Shown: positions 24,877 through 34,047 of the stretch, in pieces | Layout: the number at the start of each line of letters is the position of its first letter | How positions within the stretch are numbered: the stretch's first letter is position 1 | Assembly: GCA_013284265.1 (NCBI GenBank) | Contig: JABTBR010000001.1 | Coordinates: 1 to 64,000 of the forward strand | Origin: Oxalobacteraceae bacterium | GTDB taxonomy: Bacteria; Pseudomonadota; Gammaproteobacteria; Burkholderiales; Burkholderiaceae_D | DNA length: 64,000 nucleotides | Direction: 5' to 3' | The notes under the pieces: generated by a model | Databases searched by the model: none | What the model saw: only the letters and a program-made list of their open reading frames with translations | What the model was told of the DNA's origin: nothing | Translations under genes and position numbers: made by a program

Positions 24877-26627
24877 AGATTGGGATTCCTATTTTTCTTA
24901 GTTGAAGCTGCTTTATTTGTTTTTTTCGGCAATGTTTCTTTAATAGCCGATTTTTCTGTCGTTGATTTCCGCGCACGTTTCCGGCCATCTTCCGTGTTGT
25001 CAATTTCAATATCGTTGAACGTTTCAGTTATTCCATGAGTACTCTTGTGCTTGTCGTGTATTTCGATATTGTAATGATCGCCTGATGCAAGCAATTCCAA
25101 CGTAGCTTCTAGGTGGTCAATGACTCCTGGGGCAGCTGCTAACTTGAGCGTACCGATTGGGTGGGGTGCTGTCACGAATGGATTTGAACTTGCAGTGGTG
25201 CCGAGCATAAGATACACCCAGCGGTTTTTTAGATTAGCAGACGACTGCATCGCGGGAGTGTCGGTACTTCGACGAATCCAGGCTTTGCCCATCTGTGTTC
25301 CCTTTTTCGGCTCACCCAGCAAGGTCCACAACATGAGCTCCCGGTCGTTGAGCGTAGCGGGCGGTGGTGGGATACTGCCATTCGCTGTGTTCTTTTTCAG
25401 GCGTGTATGCAGGGCATACACAGATTCGCTGAACTTCGCCTCAATGAAATGATAGGTATTGCCATCCGTCTGCCAGATCGTATCCAGGCCGGATAGCGTC
25501 ACCTTCGCCAAGTCTTCTGGCACTAGCTCAGTGGGGCGTGCGTGCTTGCTGTCGGGGCCGACAATGCGCGGGTAGTCCGATTTCCATTTGCCGTGGATAT
25601 TGCCGTGCGGCCAGGCGCCAACTTTGCCCAGAACATGTTCCATGTGATAGTAGTCGGCCAGATGCTCGCCGATCAACCCCTTCGGTCCGAATTTGATTCC
25701 GGAAAGCAGTTGGCGGATCGGCCGCACGGTTTGCTTGGCAGGCGTGCTTCCGCCATCGCTGCTCTGGCGCTTGGAGTCGCTGACTGGCTTGTGTTCCTTG
25801 TCTTTTCCAGGTGAAGTCGGTTCCTTCGTCTTTGTCTTGGCCTTGGTCCCCGGAGCATCGGTATGGGTCTGTTTTTTTGATTGCGGATGCGGATCGGCGC
25901 TGTGAGGATGGGTAGCGCCGGCTTTGTGGTTGTGTTTGGCAGCGGGATTGCCGACCACTGTTGCCGCGGTCGCGACCTTTTTTGCCGCCCACAGCGCATC
26001 TTCGCCCAGCATGTCCAGAACCATTGCCTGTAGTGCCTTGGCGCCTTGTTCGATACCGGCCTTGAGCGGCCCGCGCACGCCTTCGACTTGCGGCTTCATG
26101 TCGCGCGCCATATGTTGCACGTCCGCCGGCAACCACCAATGGGAAGTCGACATGAATGCCAGCAGCTCGGCGCAGTTGTCCAACGCGCCCAAGGTGGTCG
26201 CGGTTGCCAGTTGGGTGTTCTGTGCCCACTGGAAGGTTTTCATGAACTTGATCGCCGCGCCCTTGCTCTTGCCGAGCATGGCCTCGATCATGACGTGGCC
26301 ACCGGCCGCAACGGGGCCGACTTCCTTGCGGTATTTGCGCATGGGTTTGATGACGGTTTTGAACAGGCTTCCCACTTCAGGGATGCAGCCGAAAGCCGCC
26401 AGCGCCATGTCGACCCAGTCGTCCTTGGTCGCGTGCGAGACGCCTTTCCTGCCGAGCCGGTAAATCATGCCTGACACATCGCGCGCATCCATGACTTGGT
26501 CGACCACCGGGATCAGGGAAATGGCGCCGCCCACGATCATGGCGGCCTTGCCCTGGTCTTGTTCAAAATCGCCGAGAATGAGATCCTTGAGGAACTTGAC
26601 TACGTCATCGACAAACTGCTGACTCAT
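24873..26627 (-). CDS. PoNe-like PD-(D/E)xK DNase effector of the T6SS
   Basis: A 584-residue toxin in three parts. The N-terminal 220 residues hold a pre-toxin-like region with a hydrophobic patch (GAISLIPVVDQVMDARDVSG). Residues about 234-305 are a His/Lys/Thr/Pro-rich linker. The C-terminal nuclease shows GLIGEHLADYYH, then D382 in GLDTIW and E396-x-K398 in YHFIEAKFS, the D...ExK signature of PD-(D/E)xK enzymes, in the order seen in PoNe toxins. A basic tail follows (about 555-584). It would degrade DNA of a competing cell. The gene overlaps vgrG and the immunity gene by four bases each. No PAAR, Rhs or adaptor gene is present, so delivery probably depends on direct VgrG binding. Confidence 0.85.
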   Translation of the reverse strand: MSQQFVDDVVKFLKDLILGDFEQDQGKAAMIVGGAISLIPVVDQVMDARDVSGMIYRLGRKGVSHATKDDWVDMALAAFGCIPEVGSLFKTVIKPMRKYRKEVGPVAAGGHVMIEAMLGKSKGAAIKFMKTFQWAQNTQLATATTLGALDNCAELLAFMSTSHWWLPADVQHMARDMKPQVEGVRGPLKAGIEQGAKALQAMVLDMLGEDALWAAKKVATAATVVGNPAAKHNHKAGATHPHSADPHPQSKKQTHTDAPGTKAKTKTKEPTSPGKDKEHKPVSDSKRQSSDGGSTPAKQTVRPIRQLLSGIKFGPKGLIGEHLADYYHMEHVLGKVGAWPHGNIHGKWKSDYPRIVGPDSKHARPTELVPEDLAKVTLSGLDTIWQTDGNTYHFIEAKFSESVYALHTRLKKNTANGSIPPPPATLNDRELMLWTLLGEPKKGTQMGKAWIRRSTDTPAMQSSANLKNRWVYLMLGTTASSNPFVTAPHPIGTLKLAAAPGVIDHLEATLELLASGDHYNIEIHDKHKSTHGITETFNDIEIDNTEDGRKRARKSTTEKSAIKETLPKKTNKAASTKKNRNPNL

Positions 26628-29600
26628 GCGACACCACCTGTTTCACTGTTCTTCCGGGCCGCTTCGAGCAGTGCGGCCGCTTGGTCTTTTTGCTGCCGCG
26701 CTTGTTCAAGGTGCGGATCGGGTTCCAGCGGCGGCGCCGTCCATTCGCGCGTGTCTTCGCCGTATTCGACGTGGTATTCGCCGGGCGGCACGTTTTCGAT
26801 ACGCGCGTGGCCTTTCGCATCGAGCTTGCCGCTGCGCGAGGTGCCGTCGGCAAAGGTGACTTTGTAGGGCGCGTTCAAGACCGGTTCCAGATCGCCGTAG
26901 TGGAAGTTCAATTCGATCGCCTGGTCGATGTTTTCAGTCTTGGGGAGTGCCGGCAAGGTGGGGGAGGCGCTCGCCGGTCCGCCCAGCTCTTTCTTGCTGG
27001 CCTTGAATTCGATCTTGCCCGGTCCTGACAGGACGATATTGCCGCCTTCGAGCTTGATGCTGGCGCCTTGCGCCGTCAGCAGTACATGGTTCTTCGCCGC
27101 CACCGTGACCGATTTGGTGACGCTGGCCACGGTGATGGACTTGTCGGCGGTCAGGCGGGTGAGGTCGGACTGGCTCTGGCTGCTGACCTTGCCGCTGGCG
27201 GCGTGCAGGCGGATGCCGGTTTCCTGATTCGGCTTTTCCTTGTTCGTCGCTTTGCCGTAGGTGAACAGGCTGATGCCATTGCGTACCGTATGAAACATAT
27301 TCGCCTGGGCGGCCAGGTTGATGTCCTGGCCGGCGCTGATGCTGCCGGTGCTGCCGCTCAGGATGGCGCTGGCTGGCGTCAGCATGGCCATGCCGGCCGG
27401 GGACGACAATTGCAGGTGCGCTTCGCCATAGGCTGTTGAGCTGCCCCTGCCACCGTTGTCGCCACCTTTGCCATCTTCGCCAGCAACGTCGGAGGTCTGT
27501 TCCAGCACGTCGGCGCTGTGGGCCATCTGCGCGATGGCGGGCAGGACTTCGGGTTGAGGTTCTTCCGCGCCTTTTTCATCCTTGAGTTTGGCGTTGTGCT
27601 TTTGCGCCGTGCTGGCCAGGGTGGTTTGCAGTTGCTGGCTTTGTTTGATTTGCGCCTGCGCTTCGCGCGAGTCGAGCATGGCGCCGCTGGCACCGGTGCG
27701 CTTGTCGGCCGACAGCAGCATGCCCTGGCCGGCGCGCAGGGCGGCGCTGTGTTCGGTTTTCAGTTCGGCGCCGAAGCCCACCGGGGCCAGGCGCTGGTTG
27801 TCGGTCTGGTGGCGCAGATGGCCCAGGTTCAGTTCGGCGCTGCCTTGATGGGCCTTGGCGTGGCGTTGCAAGGCCACGCGCGACTGGCCTGGGCTGTCGT
27901 CGAACACCAGTTGGCCGTAGGCGCCGCCGCCGGCCTGGCTGCTGTCCATGGACTGGCTCTTGATGCCGGACAGTACCGCCGGGTGGGCGTGCGCGCCGGC
28001 CTCGCCGGGGAACCAGGCCGGGGCGTTGCCGGTGGCCACGCCCGCACCCTGGCTCATCTGATTGTGCTGGGCGTCGGTCTGGCCTTTGCCGTTGTACACG
28101 GCGCCGATGATGACGGGACGGTCGATATTGCCTTCCAAGAAGTCGATCAGCACTTCCTGGCCGATGCGCGGCACGGCGTGGCTGCCCCAGTTGGCGCCTG
28201 CCACGGGCGCCAGCGGCGCGGCGATGCGCACCCAGGTGCCGGCCTTGTCGTCGGCCGGGGCGCCGCTGTGGCCGTCTGGTGCGGGATGGCTCAGGCGGCT
28301 GTGGCTTTGCTCGCCGCGCTGCCAGTGGAACTGGACTTTGACGCGGTGGTCGCGGTCGGTATGCACGACGGCGCCGGACGGGCCGACCACAATGGCGGTC
28401 TGCTGGCCCGTCACGGTCGGGCGCGGATGCAAGAGCTGGCCATGGCCATCGGTGCTGCTGGCGCGGTAGGGCAGGGCGGCGGAAATGGCATCGATACGGT
28501 TGCGATAGAGCGGGCGTTCGCCCATCTGCTTGCCAACGGCGTGCAGGCTGGCGCCATGCTCGGCGGCGATGGCCTCGGCCAGCAGGCCGCCGCCGATGCG
28601 CTGCATCAGGCCGGCTTGCAGTTCGGCGCTCAGGTTGTTGTGCATCAGGTGCACGGTACGGGTGATGAGGAAGCTGCGCGCGTCGGCGCTGGCGGCCAGG
28701 TCGAAGACGGCGTGGCTGTCCAGCGTGAAGGTGGTGCCGGGCGCAAGCGTGCGCACGGTGCCGGCGCCGGTAAAGACCTGTTTGCGCGCTTCCAGCGCCT
28801 GCAATTGATGTTCGGCGATGCGCTGGCCTTGTTCGCGGGTGGCGTAGGCATAGGCGCCGGGGGCATCGCGGCTGAGTAGGTTGGCGCCGTCGGACCGGGG
28901 CGCGCTGGCGCTCACCGGGCGGCTGTCGAGGGTGCGGTAGTCCCAGCTGCGTAGTTCAACAGCATTGGTTTGCAAGCGCAGCTCGCTGCGCCAGCGGTCC
29001 ATGCTGTCTTCTTTCATGACCGCGCCGGGCTGGGTAAAGCGTACTGTGTTCTGGGCGTTGGGCTGGAAGGCCCCGTTGTGGTCGGCGATGAGCAGTTCGT
29101 GGCGGCCCAGGCTTGGGCTGTCCGGCTCGCCTTCGTGGTTGAAGAAGTAGAACAGGCCTTCTTCGCTCATCAGGCGCTCGGCGAAGGCCAGGTCGCTTTC
29201 CTGGTATTGGGTGCTCAGGCTGCGGCGCGGGTAAATGGTGCGGTCGCGGATGTCGAAGCGCCAGGCCGGGGCCAGCTTGCCCTGGCCCTGGTAGCGGGCG
29301 AACACGGCGTCCAGGATGTCGAACACGGTCATGTCCTGGAACACGCGGCTGTCGCGGCTGCGGGCGAGGAAGGCGGTCCAGGGTTCCAGCGTCAGGGCGT
29401 AGCGCGCCATGCCGCCGTTGGAACCTTCGAGTCGGATGGCGGTCACGTGGGCATGGAAGGGGCGCAGCGCGTTGCCGCTGGTGGCGGTTAGCAGTTCCAG
29501 CAGCACGGGTTGGCCAAGCAGGGCGCGCAGCGAGAGGCCGGCGTCGGTGGACAGGGCGCTGAGCTGGAAACGGAAACCACGGCTGATTGCTTCCTCGCCG

Positions 29601-29734
29601 CGCACACATTCAGCCAGCAGCACATCGCCGCCCATGGGCGTGGACAGGCGTAGCAGCCGGGTTTCTTGTGTGAAACCGTCGAGCAGTTTGGCGAAGGTGC
29701 TGGACAATCCCCGCAGATCGACTGAATCAGGCAT
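26624..29734 (-). CDS. vgrG: VgrG spike protein with C-terminal extension
   Basis: A 1036-residue type VI secretion spike. The gp27-like part occupies about 1-440, the gp5/OB-fold follows at about 455-560 with VKVQFHWQRG, WVRIAAPLAPVAGANWG and PVIIGAVYNG, and a DUF2345 region covers about 660-860. The end carries an extra small beta domain (about 935-1000, ELNFHYGDLEPVLNAPYKV, NVPPGEYHVEYG) of transthyretin-like appearance, then a short coiled coil. Such extensions bind effectors in other systems. GGGAG precedes the ATG at 29734. The stop overlaps the effector start. No other T6SS structural gene is in the window, so this is an orphan vgrG island. Confidence 0.93.
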   Translation of the reverse strand: MPDSVDLRGLSSTFAKLLDGFTQETRLLRLSTPMGGDVLLAECVRGEEAISRGFRFQLSALSTDAGLSLRALLGQPVLLELLTATSGNALRPFHAHVTAIRLEGSNGGMARYALTLEPWTAFLARSRDSRVFQDMTVFDILDAVFARYQGQGKLAPAWRFDIRDRTIYPRRSLSTQYQESDLAFAERLMSEEGLFYFFNHEGEPDSPSLGRHELLIADHNGAFQPNAQNTVRFTQPGAVMKEDSMDRWRSELRLQTNAVELRSWDYRTLDSRPVSASAPRSDGANLLSRDAPGAYAYATREQGQRIAEHQLQALEARKQVFTGAGTVRTLAPGTTFTLDSHAVFDLAASADARSFLITRTVHLMHNNLSAELQAGLMQRIGGGLLAEAIAAEHGASLHAVGKQMGERPLYRNRIDAISAALPYRASSTDGHGQLLHPRPTVTGQQTAIVVGPSGAVVHTDRDHRVKVQFHWQRGEQSHSRLSHPAPDGHSGAPADDKAGTWVRIAAPLAPVAGANWGSHAVPRIGQEVLIDFLEGNIDRPVIIGAVYNGKGQTDAQHNQMSQGAGVATGNAPAWFPGEAGAHAHPAVLSGIKSQSMDSSQAGGGAYGQLVFDDSPGQSRVALQRHAKAHQGSAELNLGHLRHQTDNQRLAPVGFGAELKTEHSAALRAGQGMLLSADKRTGASGAMLDSREAQAQIKQSQQLQTTLASTAQKHNAKLKDEKGAEEPQPEVLPAIAQMAHSADVLEQTSDVAGEDGKGGDNGGRGSSTAYGEAHLQLSSPAGMAMLTPASAILSGSTGSISAGQDINLAAQANMFHTVRNGISLFTYGKATNKEKPNQETGIRLHAASGKVSSQSQSDLTRLTADKSITVASVTKSVTVAAKNHVLLTAQGASIKLEGGNIVLSGPGKIEFKASKKELGGPASASPTLPALPKTENIDQAIELNFHYGDLEPVLNAPYKVTFADGTSRSGKLDAKGHARIENVPPGEYHVEYGEDTREWTAPPLEPDPHLEQARQQKDQAAALLEAARKNSETGGVA

Positions 29735-29890
29735 GGTGAAAACGCTCCCGGTAGGCAAAGTTATAAAAACTTTAAGTCCGGCATTACACCTGAGAAGTGA
29801 ATTTTCGGCAAGAGTGATTCAATTGAGTCGCTTCCCTCCCACAGTTGACGCGGGAGGGAAGGAAGGGGAGGAAGCGGCAATGCCTGTTGC

Positions 29891-30112
29891 TTAGCGGCGC
29901 GGTTTGTCGACCTGATTGCCGATCACGCCGCCGACCGCAGCGCCGCCGATGGTGCCGGCCGCGCTGCCGCCGCTCAGTACCGAGCCGGCCACGGCGCCGA
30001 CGCCGGCACCGATGGCCGTGTTTTTATCCTGGGACGACATATTCGCGCAGCCGCTCAGGGCCAGTACGGCACCCAGCAGGGCAGGCAGAGCCAGTTTGTT
30101 GAAGGTAGTCAT
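29891..30112 (-). CDS. Small glycine-zipper lipoprotein (OsmB-like)
   Basis: A 73-residue lipoprotein with a signal and lipobox LSGC at about residue 22, followed by a glycine zipper (AIGAGVGAVAGSVLSGGSAAGTIGGAAVGGVIG) written here only by its ends: AIGAGVGAVAG and GGAAVGGVIGNQ. It ends in DKPRR. GAGGAG spaced six bases before ATG at 30112 decides this start; the in-frame ATG at 30118 overlaps the ribosome-binding site. It resembles osmotically inducible OsmB. It is a monocistronic envelope gene between vgrG and AsmA. Confidence 0.85.
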   Translation of the reverse strand: MTTFNKLALPALLGAVLALSGCANMSSQDKNTAIGAGVGAVAGSVLSGGSAAGTIGGAAVGGVIGNQVDKPRR

Positions 30113-30230
30113 GTCCATCTCCTCGTGAGGTTCAAGGTGCGTGACGCCGGCAAGGCCGCGTCTGCACCGATATTGTCAGCATAGGCACAAAACCCCCGCC
30201 CTTCGGTTCGGCATCACACGCTGATGCCAA

Positions 30231-32321
30231 TCATTTCTTCTGCGCCAGTTTGGCCGGCAGGCGCTGGCCTGGCGGCGGCGCTACCGGACGGGCGCGCGCG
30301 TCGGCGAGCAGTTTGCCGCAGCCGCTGCTGTCGTCGCTGCTGCCGCCGGTGCTGATCAGGGGCGCCAGCGCGGCGATCGGCGCCACCGCGATCAGCGCCA
30401 GCGCGCCGCCGGCACGCAGGGCCAGCACGCCCTTGTCGATGCTGACGTCGGGATGCTTGAAGCTGCCGTGCACATAGATCGGCGCGCGCAGCGAAATCAC
30501 GCGCAAGCCCTTGCTGTCGGGCTTGAGCTTGAGGTCGAGTTTTTCGTTGTCGAGCCCGACGGTGCCGCTGACGTTGAGCAGCGAGTCGTCGGTATCGACG
30601 ACGAAGGCGCGGGTGTGCATCACGCCCTTGCTGACGGCGAAATCGGCCACCATGCAATTGAGCTTGACCTGCTTGTCGCCGCTCAGCTTGGCCAGTACCA
30701 CATTGCCGATGTTCAAGCCCATTTCTTCCAGCAGCAGCTTGCTGACCGAGCCGTGATTGACCACGGCCTTGACTTCGCCGTTGGATGAGCCGAGCAGGCT
30801 GGCCACCGAATTGCCGGTGGCCGACAGCGAGATGTCGCCGTTGACTTCGCCCACGGTCGCCTGCACGCCATCGATCACCGGCAGCATCTGCCTGAGTTCG
30901 AGCTTGCGCGCGCTGGCCTTGAGTTCGGCGCCGATGGCGTTCTTGATGAGCTTGCCGCTGCCGTCGAGCTTGACGGTGGAGGTGAAGCGGCCGCCGGCGA
31001 TGTCGAAGTTCAGCGGCGTCAGCGTCAGCACGCCATCTTTCATATGCACTTCGGTGTCGAGCTTGTGGATAGGCAGTTCCTTGTCGCGCACGATGCGTTC
31101 GGCCTTGAAACTGACGTCGGCGTCGAGCGCGGTCCAGCGTTCGGTCCGGAAGGTTTCGACCGGCAACACCTTGTCGCCAGGCTGGACCGGCGCCACGCCG
31201 CGCGCTTCCTTGCTGTCGTTCGAGTCGGCGCCGATCAGCGGGCCCAGGTCGGAAAATTGCAGCAGCTTGGAGCTGACCGCGCCGCTCAGCCGCGGGCGCG
31301 GCTTGCCGCTCTTGAATTCCAGGTGGCCGCCGATATCGCTGTCGCCGACGATGCCGGTAAATTCCTCATACACCCAGCTGCTGCTGCCAGCGCCCAGCGT
31401 GCCCTTCAGATGGCCTTCGGTGGAGAAGGCCGGTGTTTCCGGCAGCAGCACGCCGGTCAGCGGATACAGACGCGCCATGCTGGCGCCGGCCACATGCAGG
31501 CGCATGTCCAGCGCGGCCAGGGCGGTGGGCTTGGTCAGCGTGCCTTCGACCTTGATGTGGGTGGAACCGACGTGCACGTCGGCGGCGATCGGGTAGGGCG
31601 CGGTCTGCTGTTGCAGCGACAGCACCGCGCCGGCCTTGCCGCTGCCGCTGAGGCGCTGGCCGTTCCACTGGCCGCCGAGTTTCCAGGCGACGCCGTAACT
31701 GCCGTCGCCATCGATGGTGTCGATGGCGGCGCTGGCATTGGCGCGCTGCAAGGCATCGACATAGTGCACGCTGCCTTTGGTAAATACCACACGCTGCAGA
31801 TCGAGTTTCCACGGCGACGGTTTGTCGGAGGGCTTGAAGGTCCAGTTGTTCAAGCCGTCGGTGGTGCGTTGCAGCAGCACGGCGGGCGTATCGAAGCGCA
31901 GCACGGGAATGGAAATGCGATGGCTCAGCAGCGGCAGCAGTTCCAGTGCGAAAGCGAACTGGCCGACGCTGGCCATCTCGGCCGGCACCGGTGGGTCCGC
32001 GCTCAAGCCCTTGGCCACCATCTCGGCCGGGTTGCCCATGTGGACATCCTTGGCCACCAGATGCGGCAGCGGCAGGTAGTCGCGCCAGGTACGGTCCTGC
32101 TCGCTGTGGCCCTGGCGTTGCCAGGTCAGGCTGAGGTCGCCGCGGATTTCGAAGGGACGGTCGATGGCTTCGCTGACCTTGTCGTTGAGCCAGGGCTTGG
32201 CCTGGTTCCAGTCGTAGTTGAGCAGGGCGATCACGGCCACGGCCGGAACGGCGAGCACGGCGGCGACGGCGAGGGCGATGCGGGTGCGGCGGGGGCGATG
32301 GGTAGTGCTGGGCTGGGTCAT
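30231..32321 (-). CDS. AsmA-family envelope protein
   Basis: A 696-residue protein with one N-terminal transmembrane helix (about 17-36, ALAVAAVLAVPAVAVIALL) and a long periplasmic AsmA domain. The opening YDWNQAKPWLNDKVSEAIDR is the AsmA signature, and the C-terminal part contains the AsmA repeat-like LKLKPDSKGLRVISLRAPIYVHGSFKHPDV. AsmA-like proteins bridge inner and outer membrane and are involved in phospholipid transport and outer-membrane homeostasis. ATG at 32321 is chosen where the basic pre-membrane segment starts. A dyad promoter with TAGGCT lies about 75 bp upstream. Confidence 0.9.
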   Translation of the reverse strand: MTQPSTTHRPRRTRIALAVAAVLAVPAVAVIALLNYDWNQAKPWLNDKVSEAIDRPFEIRGDLSLTWQRQGHSEQDRTWRDYLPLPHLVAKDVHMGNPAEMVAKGLSADPPVPAEMASVGQFAFALELLPLLSHRISIPVLRFDTPAVLLQRTTDGLNNWTFKPSDKPSPWKLDLQRVVFTKGSVHYVDALQRANASAAIDTIDGDGSYGVAWKLGGQWNGQRLSGSGKAGAVLSLQQQTAPYPIAADVHVGSTHIKVEGTLTKPTALAALDMRLHVAGASMARLYPLTGVLLPETPAFSTEGHLKGTLGAGSSSWVYEEFTGIVGDSDIGGHLEFKSGKPRPRLSGAVSSKLLQFSDLGPLIGADSNDSKEARGVAPVQPGDKVLPVETFRTERWTALDADVSFKAERIVRDKELPIHKLDTEVHMKDGVLTLTPLNFDIAGGRFTSTVKLDGSGKLIKNAIGAELKASARKLELRQMLPVIDGVQATVGEVNGDISLSATGNSVASLLGSSNGEVKAVVNHGSVSKLLLEEMGLNIGNVVLAKLSGDKQVKLNCMVADFAVSKGVMHTRAFVVDTDDSLLNVSGTVGLDNEKLDLKLKPDSKGLRVISLRAPIYVHGSFKHPDVSIDKGVLALRAGGALALIAVAPIAALAPLISTGGSSDDSSGCGKLLADARARPVAPPPGQRLPAKLAQKK

Positions 32322-32393
32322 GGCGGGAGCCTTTCTTCTGATCGGCGGCAGCATAGCTGACAAGCCTGTCTTATGGGAACGATATTGTGCATC

Positions 32394-32436
32394 AGCCTAC
32401 ACCAGGGCCGCGCCGCACCATGTGCGCTGGCGCACC
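32394..32436 (-). promoter_or_regulatory. Dyad operator plus -10 for AsmA
   Basis: GGTGCGCCAGCGCACA (minus strand, 32436-32421) has TAGGCT (32399-32394) 22 nt downstream. It is one half of a divergent pair with the operator at 32501. Confidence 0.7.
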
Positions 32437-32500
32437 GACAGCAGGGCAGGGAGCGGGGCGCCGGTCTGGCGCCGGCGACATGGTGTGCATGTTCAAACTA

Positions 32501-32543
32501 TGTGCGTCAGCGTACTGATGCCACTGGGGCAAGGGCCTATAAC
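32501..32543 (+). promoter_or_regulatory. Dyad operator plus -10 for the DUF4398-OmpA genes
   Basis: TGTGCGTCAGCGTACT (32501-32516) has TATAAC (32538-32543) 22 nt downstream. The leader to the ATG at 32608 would be about 58 nt. Confidence 0.72.
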
Positions 32544-32607
32544 GGTAGCCATCGTGACTGATTTGAGATGTTTTACCGACCAACGGTCTTACCGAGGAGA
32601 ATAAAAA

Positions 32608-33003
32608 ATGAAAGCTATGCCGAATCGTTTCACCCTGCAGCTGCTGTGCAGCGCCATGCTGGTGCTGGGCCTGTCGGCCTGCGCCAGCCAGAAAACCCCC
32701 GCCACCGCCGACGTCGCCGTCTCGCGTGCTGCGGTGGACAACGCCACCAGCGCCGGTGCCGCCGAACTGGCGCCGATCGAAATGCAGGCGGCGCGCGAGA
32801 AGCTGATGCGCGCCAACCAGGCACTGGCCAGCAAGGATTACAAGCTGGCCCGCGACCTGGCCAGCCAGGCCTCGGCCGATGCCAAGCTGGCCCAGAGCAA
32901 AGCCAATTCCACCAAAGCAGTCAGCGCCGCCGACGAGCTGCAGGAGAGCATACGCGTGATGCGCGAAGAGCTTGAACGCAACGCCCGCACCCAGCAGCAA
33001 TAA
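32608..33003 (+). CDS. DUF4398 lipoprotein
   Basis: A 131-residue lipoprotein (lipobox LSAC near residue 25) followed by the helical DUF4398 domain with IEMQAAREKLMRANQALASKDYKLARDLASQASADAKLA, given here by its parts IEMQAAREKLMRAN and DYKLARDLASQA. DUF4398 proteins pair with OmpA-like partners. GAGGAG stands before the ATG at 32608. The next gene, a DUF4398-like coiled coil plus OmpA, follows after 31 bp. It is under the dyad promoter at 32501. Function unknown; a periplasmic tether is likely. Confidence 0.88.
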   Translation: MKAMPNRFTLQLLCSAMLVLGLSACASQKTPATADVAVSRAAVDNATSAGAAELAPIEMQAAREKLMRANQALASKDYKLARDLASQASADAKLAQSKANSTKAVSAADELQESIRVMREELERNARTQQQ

Positions 33004-33034
33004 GCCATTCCTGCACCCAACCAAGGAAACTGCC

Positions 33035-33949
33035 ATGAAAAAACTGCACTTTATCCCCGCCGTATTTGCGCTCTCCGTCCTGATGGCGGCCTGCAGCAGC
33101 ACCCCGACCACCACCTCGCTGCTGGACCAGACCCGCGGCGACTATGCCGCGGCGCAGAACAATCCCGCCGTGGCCACCTATGCGGCCAATGAATTCCGTC
33201 AGGCCGGCGAGGCGCTCGACGCGGCCAACGCGGCCGCCGCCAAGAAGGAAAGCCTGGACAAGATCGACAAGCTGGCCTATCTGGCGCGCCAGAAAATCGC
33301 CACCGCCGGTGAAGTGGCGCGCCAGAAAGCGGCCGAGGCCGATGTGGCCAATGCCGGCAAGCAGCGCGACCAGATCCGTCTGGAGCAGCGCACCCAGGAA
33401 GCCGATATGGCCAAGTCCGCCGCCGACCGCGCCCGCTTGAGCGCCGAGCAGGCCAAGCGGCAGGCCGATGCGGCCAATAGCCAGGCCGCCAATGCCGAGG
33501 CCGCCACGCGCGATGCCCAGGCCCGCGCCGCCGCGCTGGAAAGCCAGCTGGCCGACCTGCAGGCGAAGAAAACCGAACGCGGCATCATCATCACTTTCAG
33601 CGATGTGCTGTTCAATGTCGACAAGGCCGAGCTGAGCGCCGAAGGCTTGAACACGGCGCGCAAGCTGGCCGATGTGCTGAACCAGAATCCCCAGGCCGCG
33701 CTGATGGTCGAGGGCTTTACCGACAGCACCGGCAGCGCCTCGCACAACCTGGAGCTGTCGCAGCGGCGCGCCGAGGCGGTCCGTGCGGCCCTGTCCAGCC
33801 TGGGCGTGGCACGCGAGCGCATCGCCACGCGCGGCTATGGCGAAGCCTACCCGGTGGCTGGCAACGATACGGCCGGCAACCGCCAGCTCAATCGCCGGGT
33901 GGAAATCGTGCTGTCGCAGAGCGGCGCACCGATCGCCAACCGCCGTTAA
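33035..33949 (+). CDS. OmpA-family lipoprotein with DUF4398-like coiled coil
   Basis: A 304-residue lipoprotein (lipobox MAAC near residue 20). A long Ala/Lys/Glu/Gln-rich helix (about 45-180) precedes a C-terminal OmpA domain (about 188-300) with FSDVLFNVDKAELS, VEGFTDSTGS, LSQRRAEAVRAAL and NRQLNRRVEIVLS, the peptidoglycan-binding signature. It should link the outer membrane to the wall. AAGGAAAC lies before the ATG at 33035. It forms an operon with the DUF4398 lipoprotein, and a long hairpin follows its stop. Confidence 0.92.
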   Translation: MKKLHFIPAVFALSVLMAACSSTPTTTSLLDQTRGDYAAAQNNPAVATYAANEFRQAGEALDAANAAAAKKESLDKIDKLAYLARQKIATAGEVARQKAAEADVANAGKQRDQIRLEQRTQEADMAKSAADRARLSAEQAKRQADAANSQAANAEAATRDAQARAAALESQLADLQAKKTERGIIITFSDVLFNVDKAELSAEGLNTARKLADVLNQNPQAALMVEGFTDSTGSASHNLELSQRRAEAVRAALSSLGVARERIATRGYGEAYPVAGNDTAGNRQLNRRVEIVLSQSGAPIANRR

Positions 33950-33955
33950 AAATGC

Positions 33956-33992
33956 GCATTTGCGTGTCAGGCCTGGCCTGGCGCGCAAATGC
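33956..33992 (+). terminator. Hairpin terminator after the OmpA-family gene
   Basis: GCATTTGCG and CGCAAATGC are the outer 9-bp arms of a longer imperfect stem, flanked by AAAAAT before and ATTTTTAT after. It stands between the OmpA-type gene and the ferritin-like gene. Confidence 0.65.
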
Positions 33993-34047
33993 ATCATTTT
34001 TATGGACGTTCCATTGAGCAATATTAACCTGGAAGGAAAACACTATC

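Noticed and set aside
30205..30220. Weak dyad before the OsmB-like gene at the right distance from TATGCT
   Set aside because: Only one half-site (GGTTCG) matches; CACACG does not. Not counted.
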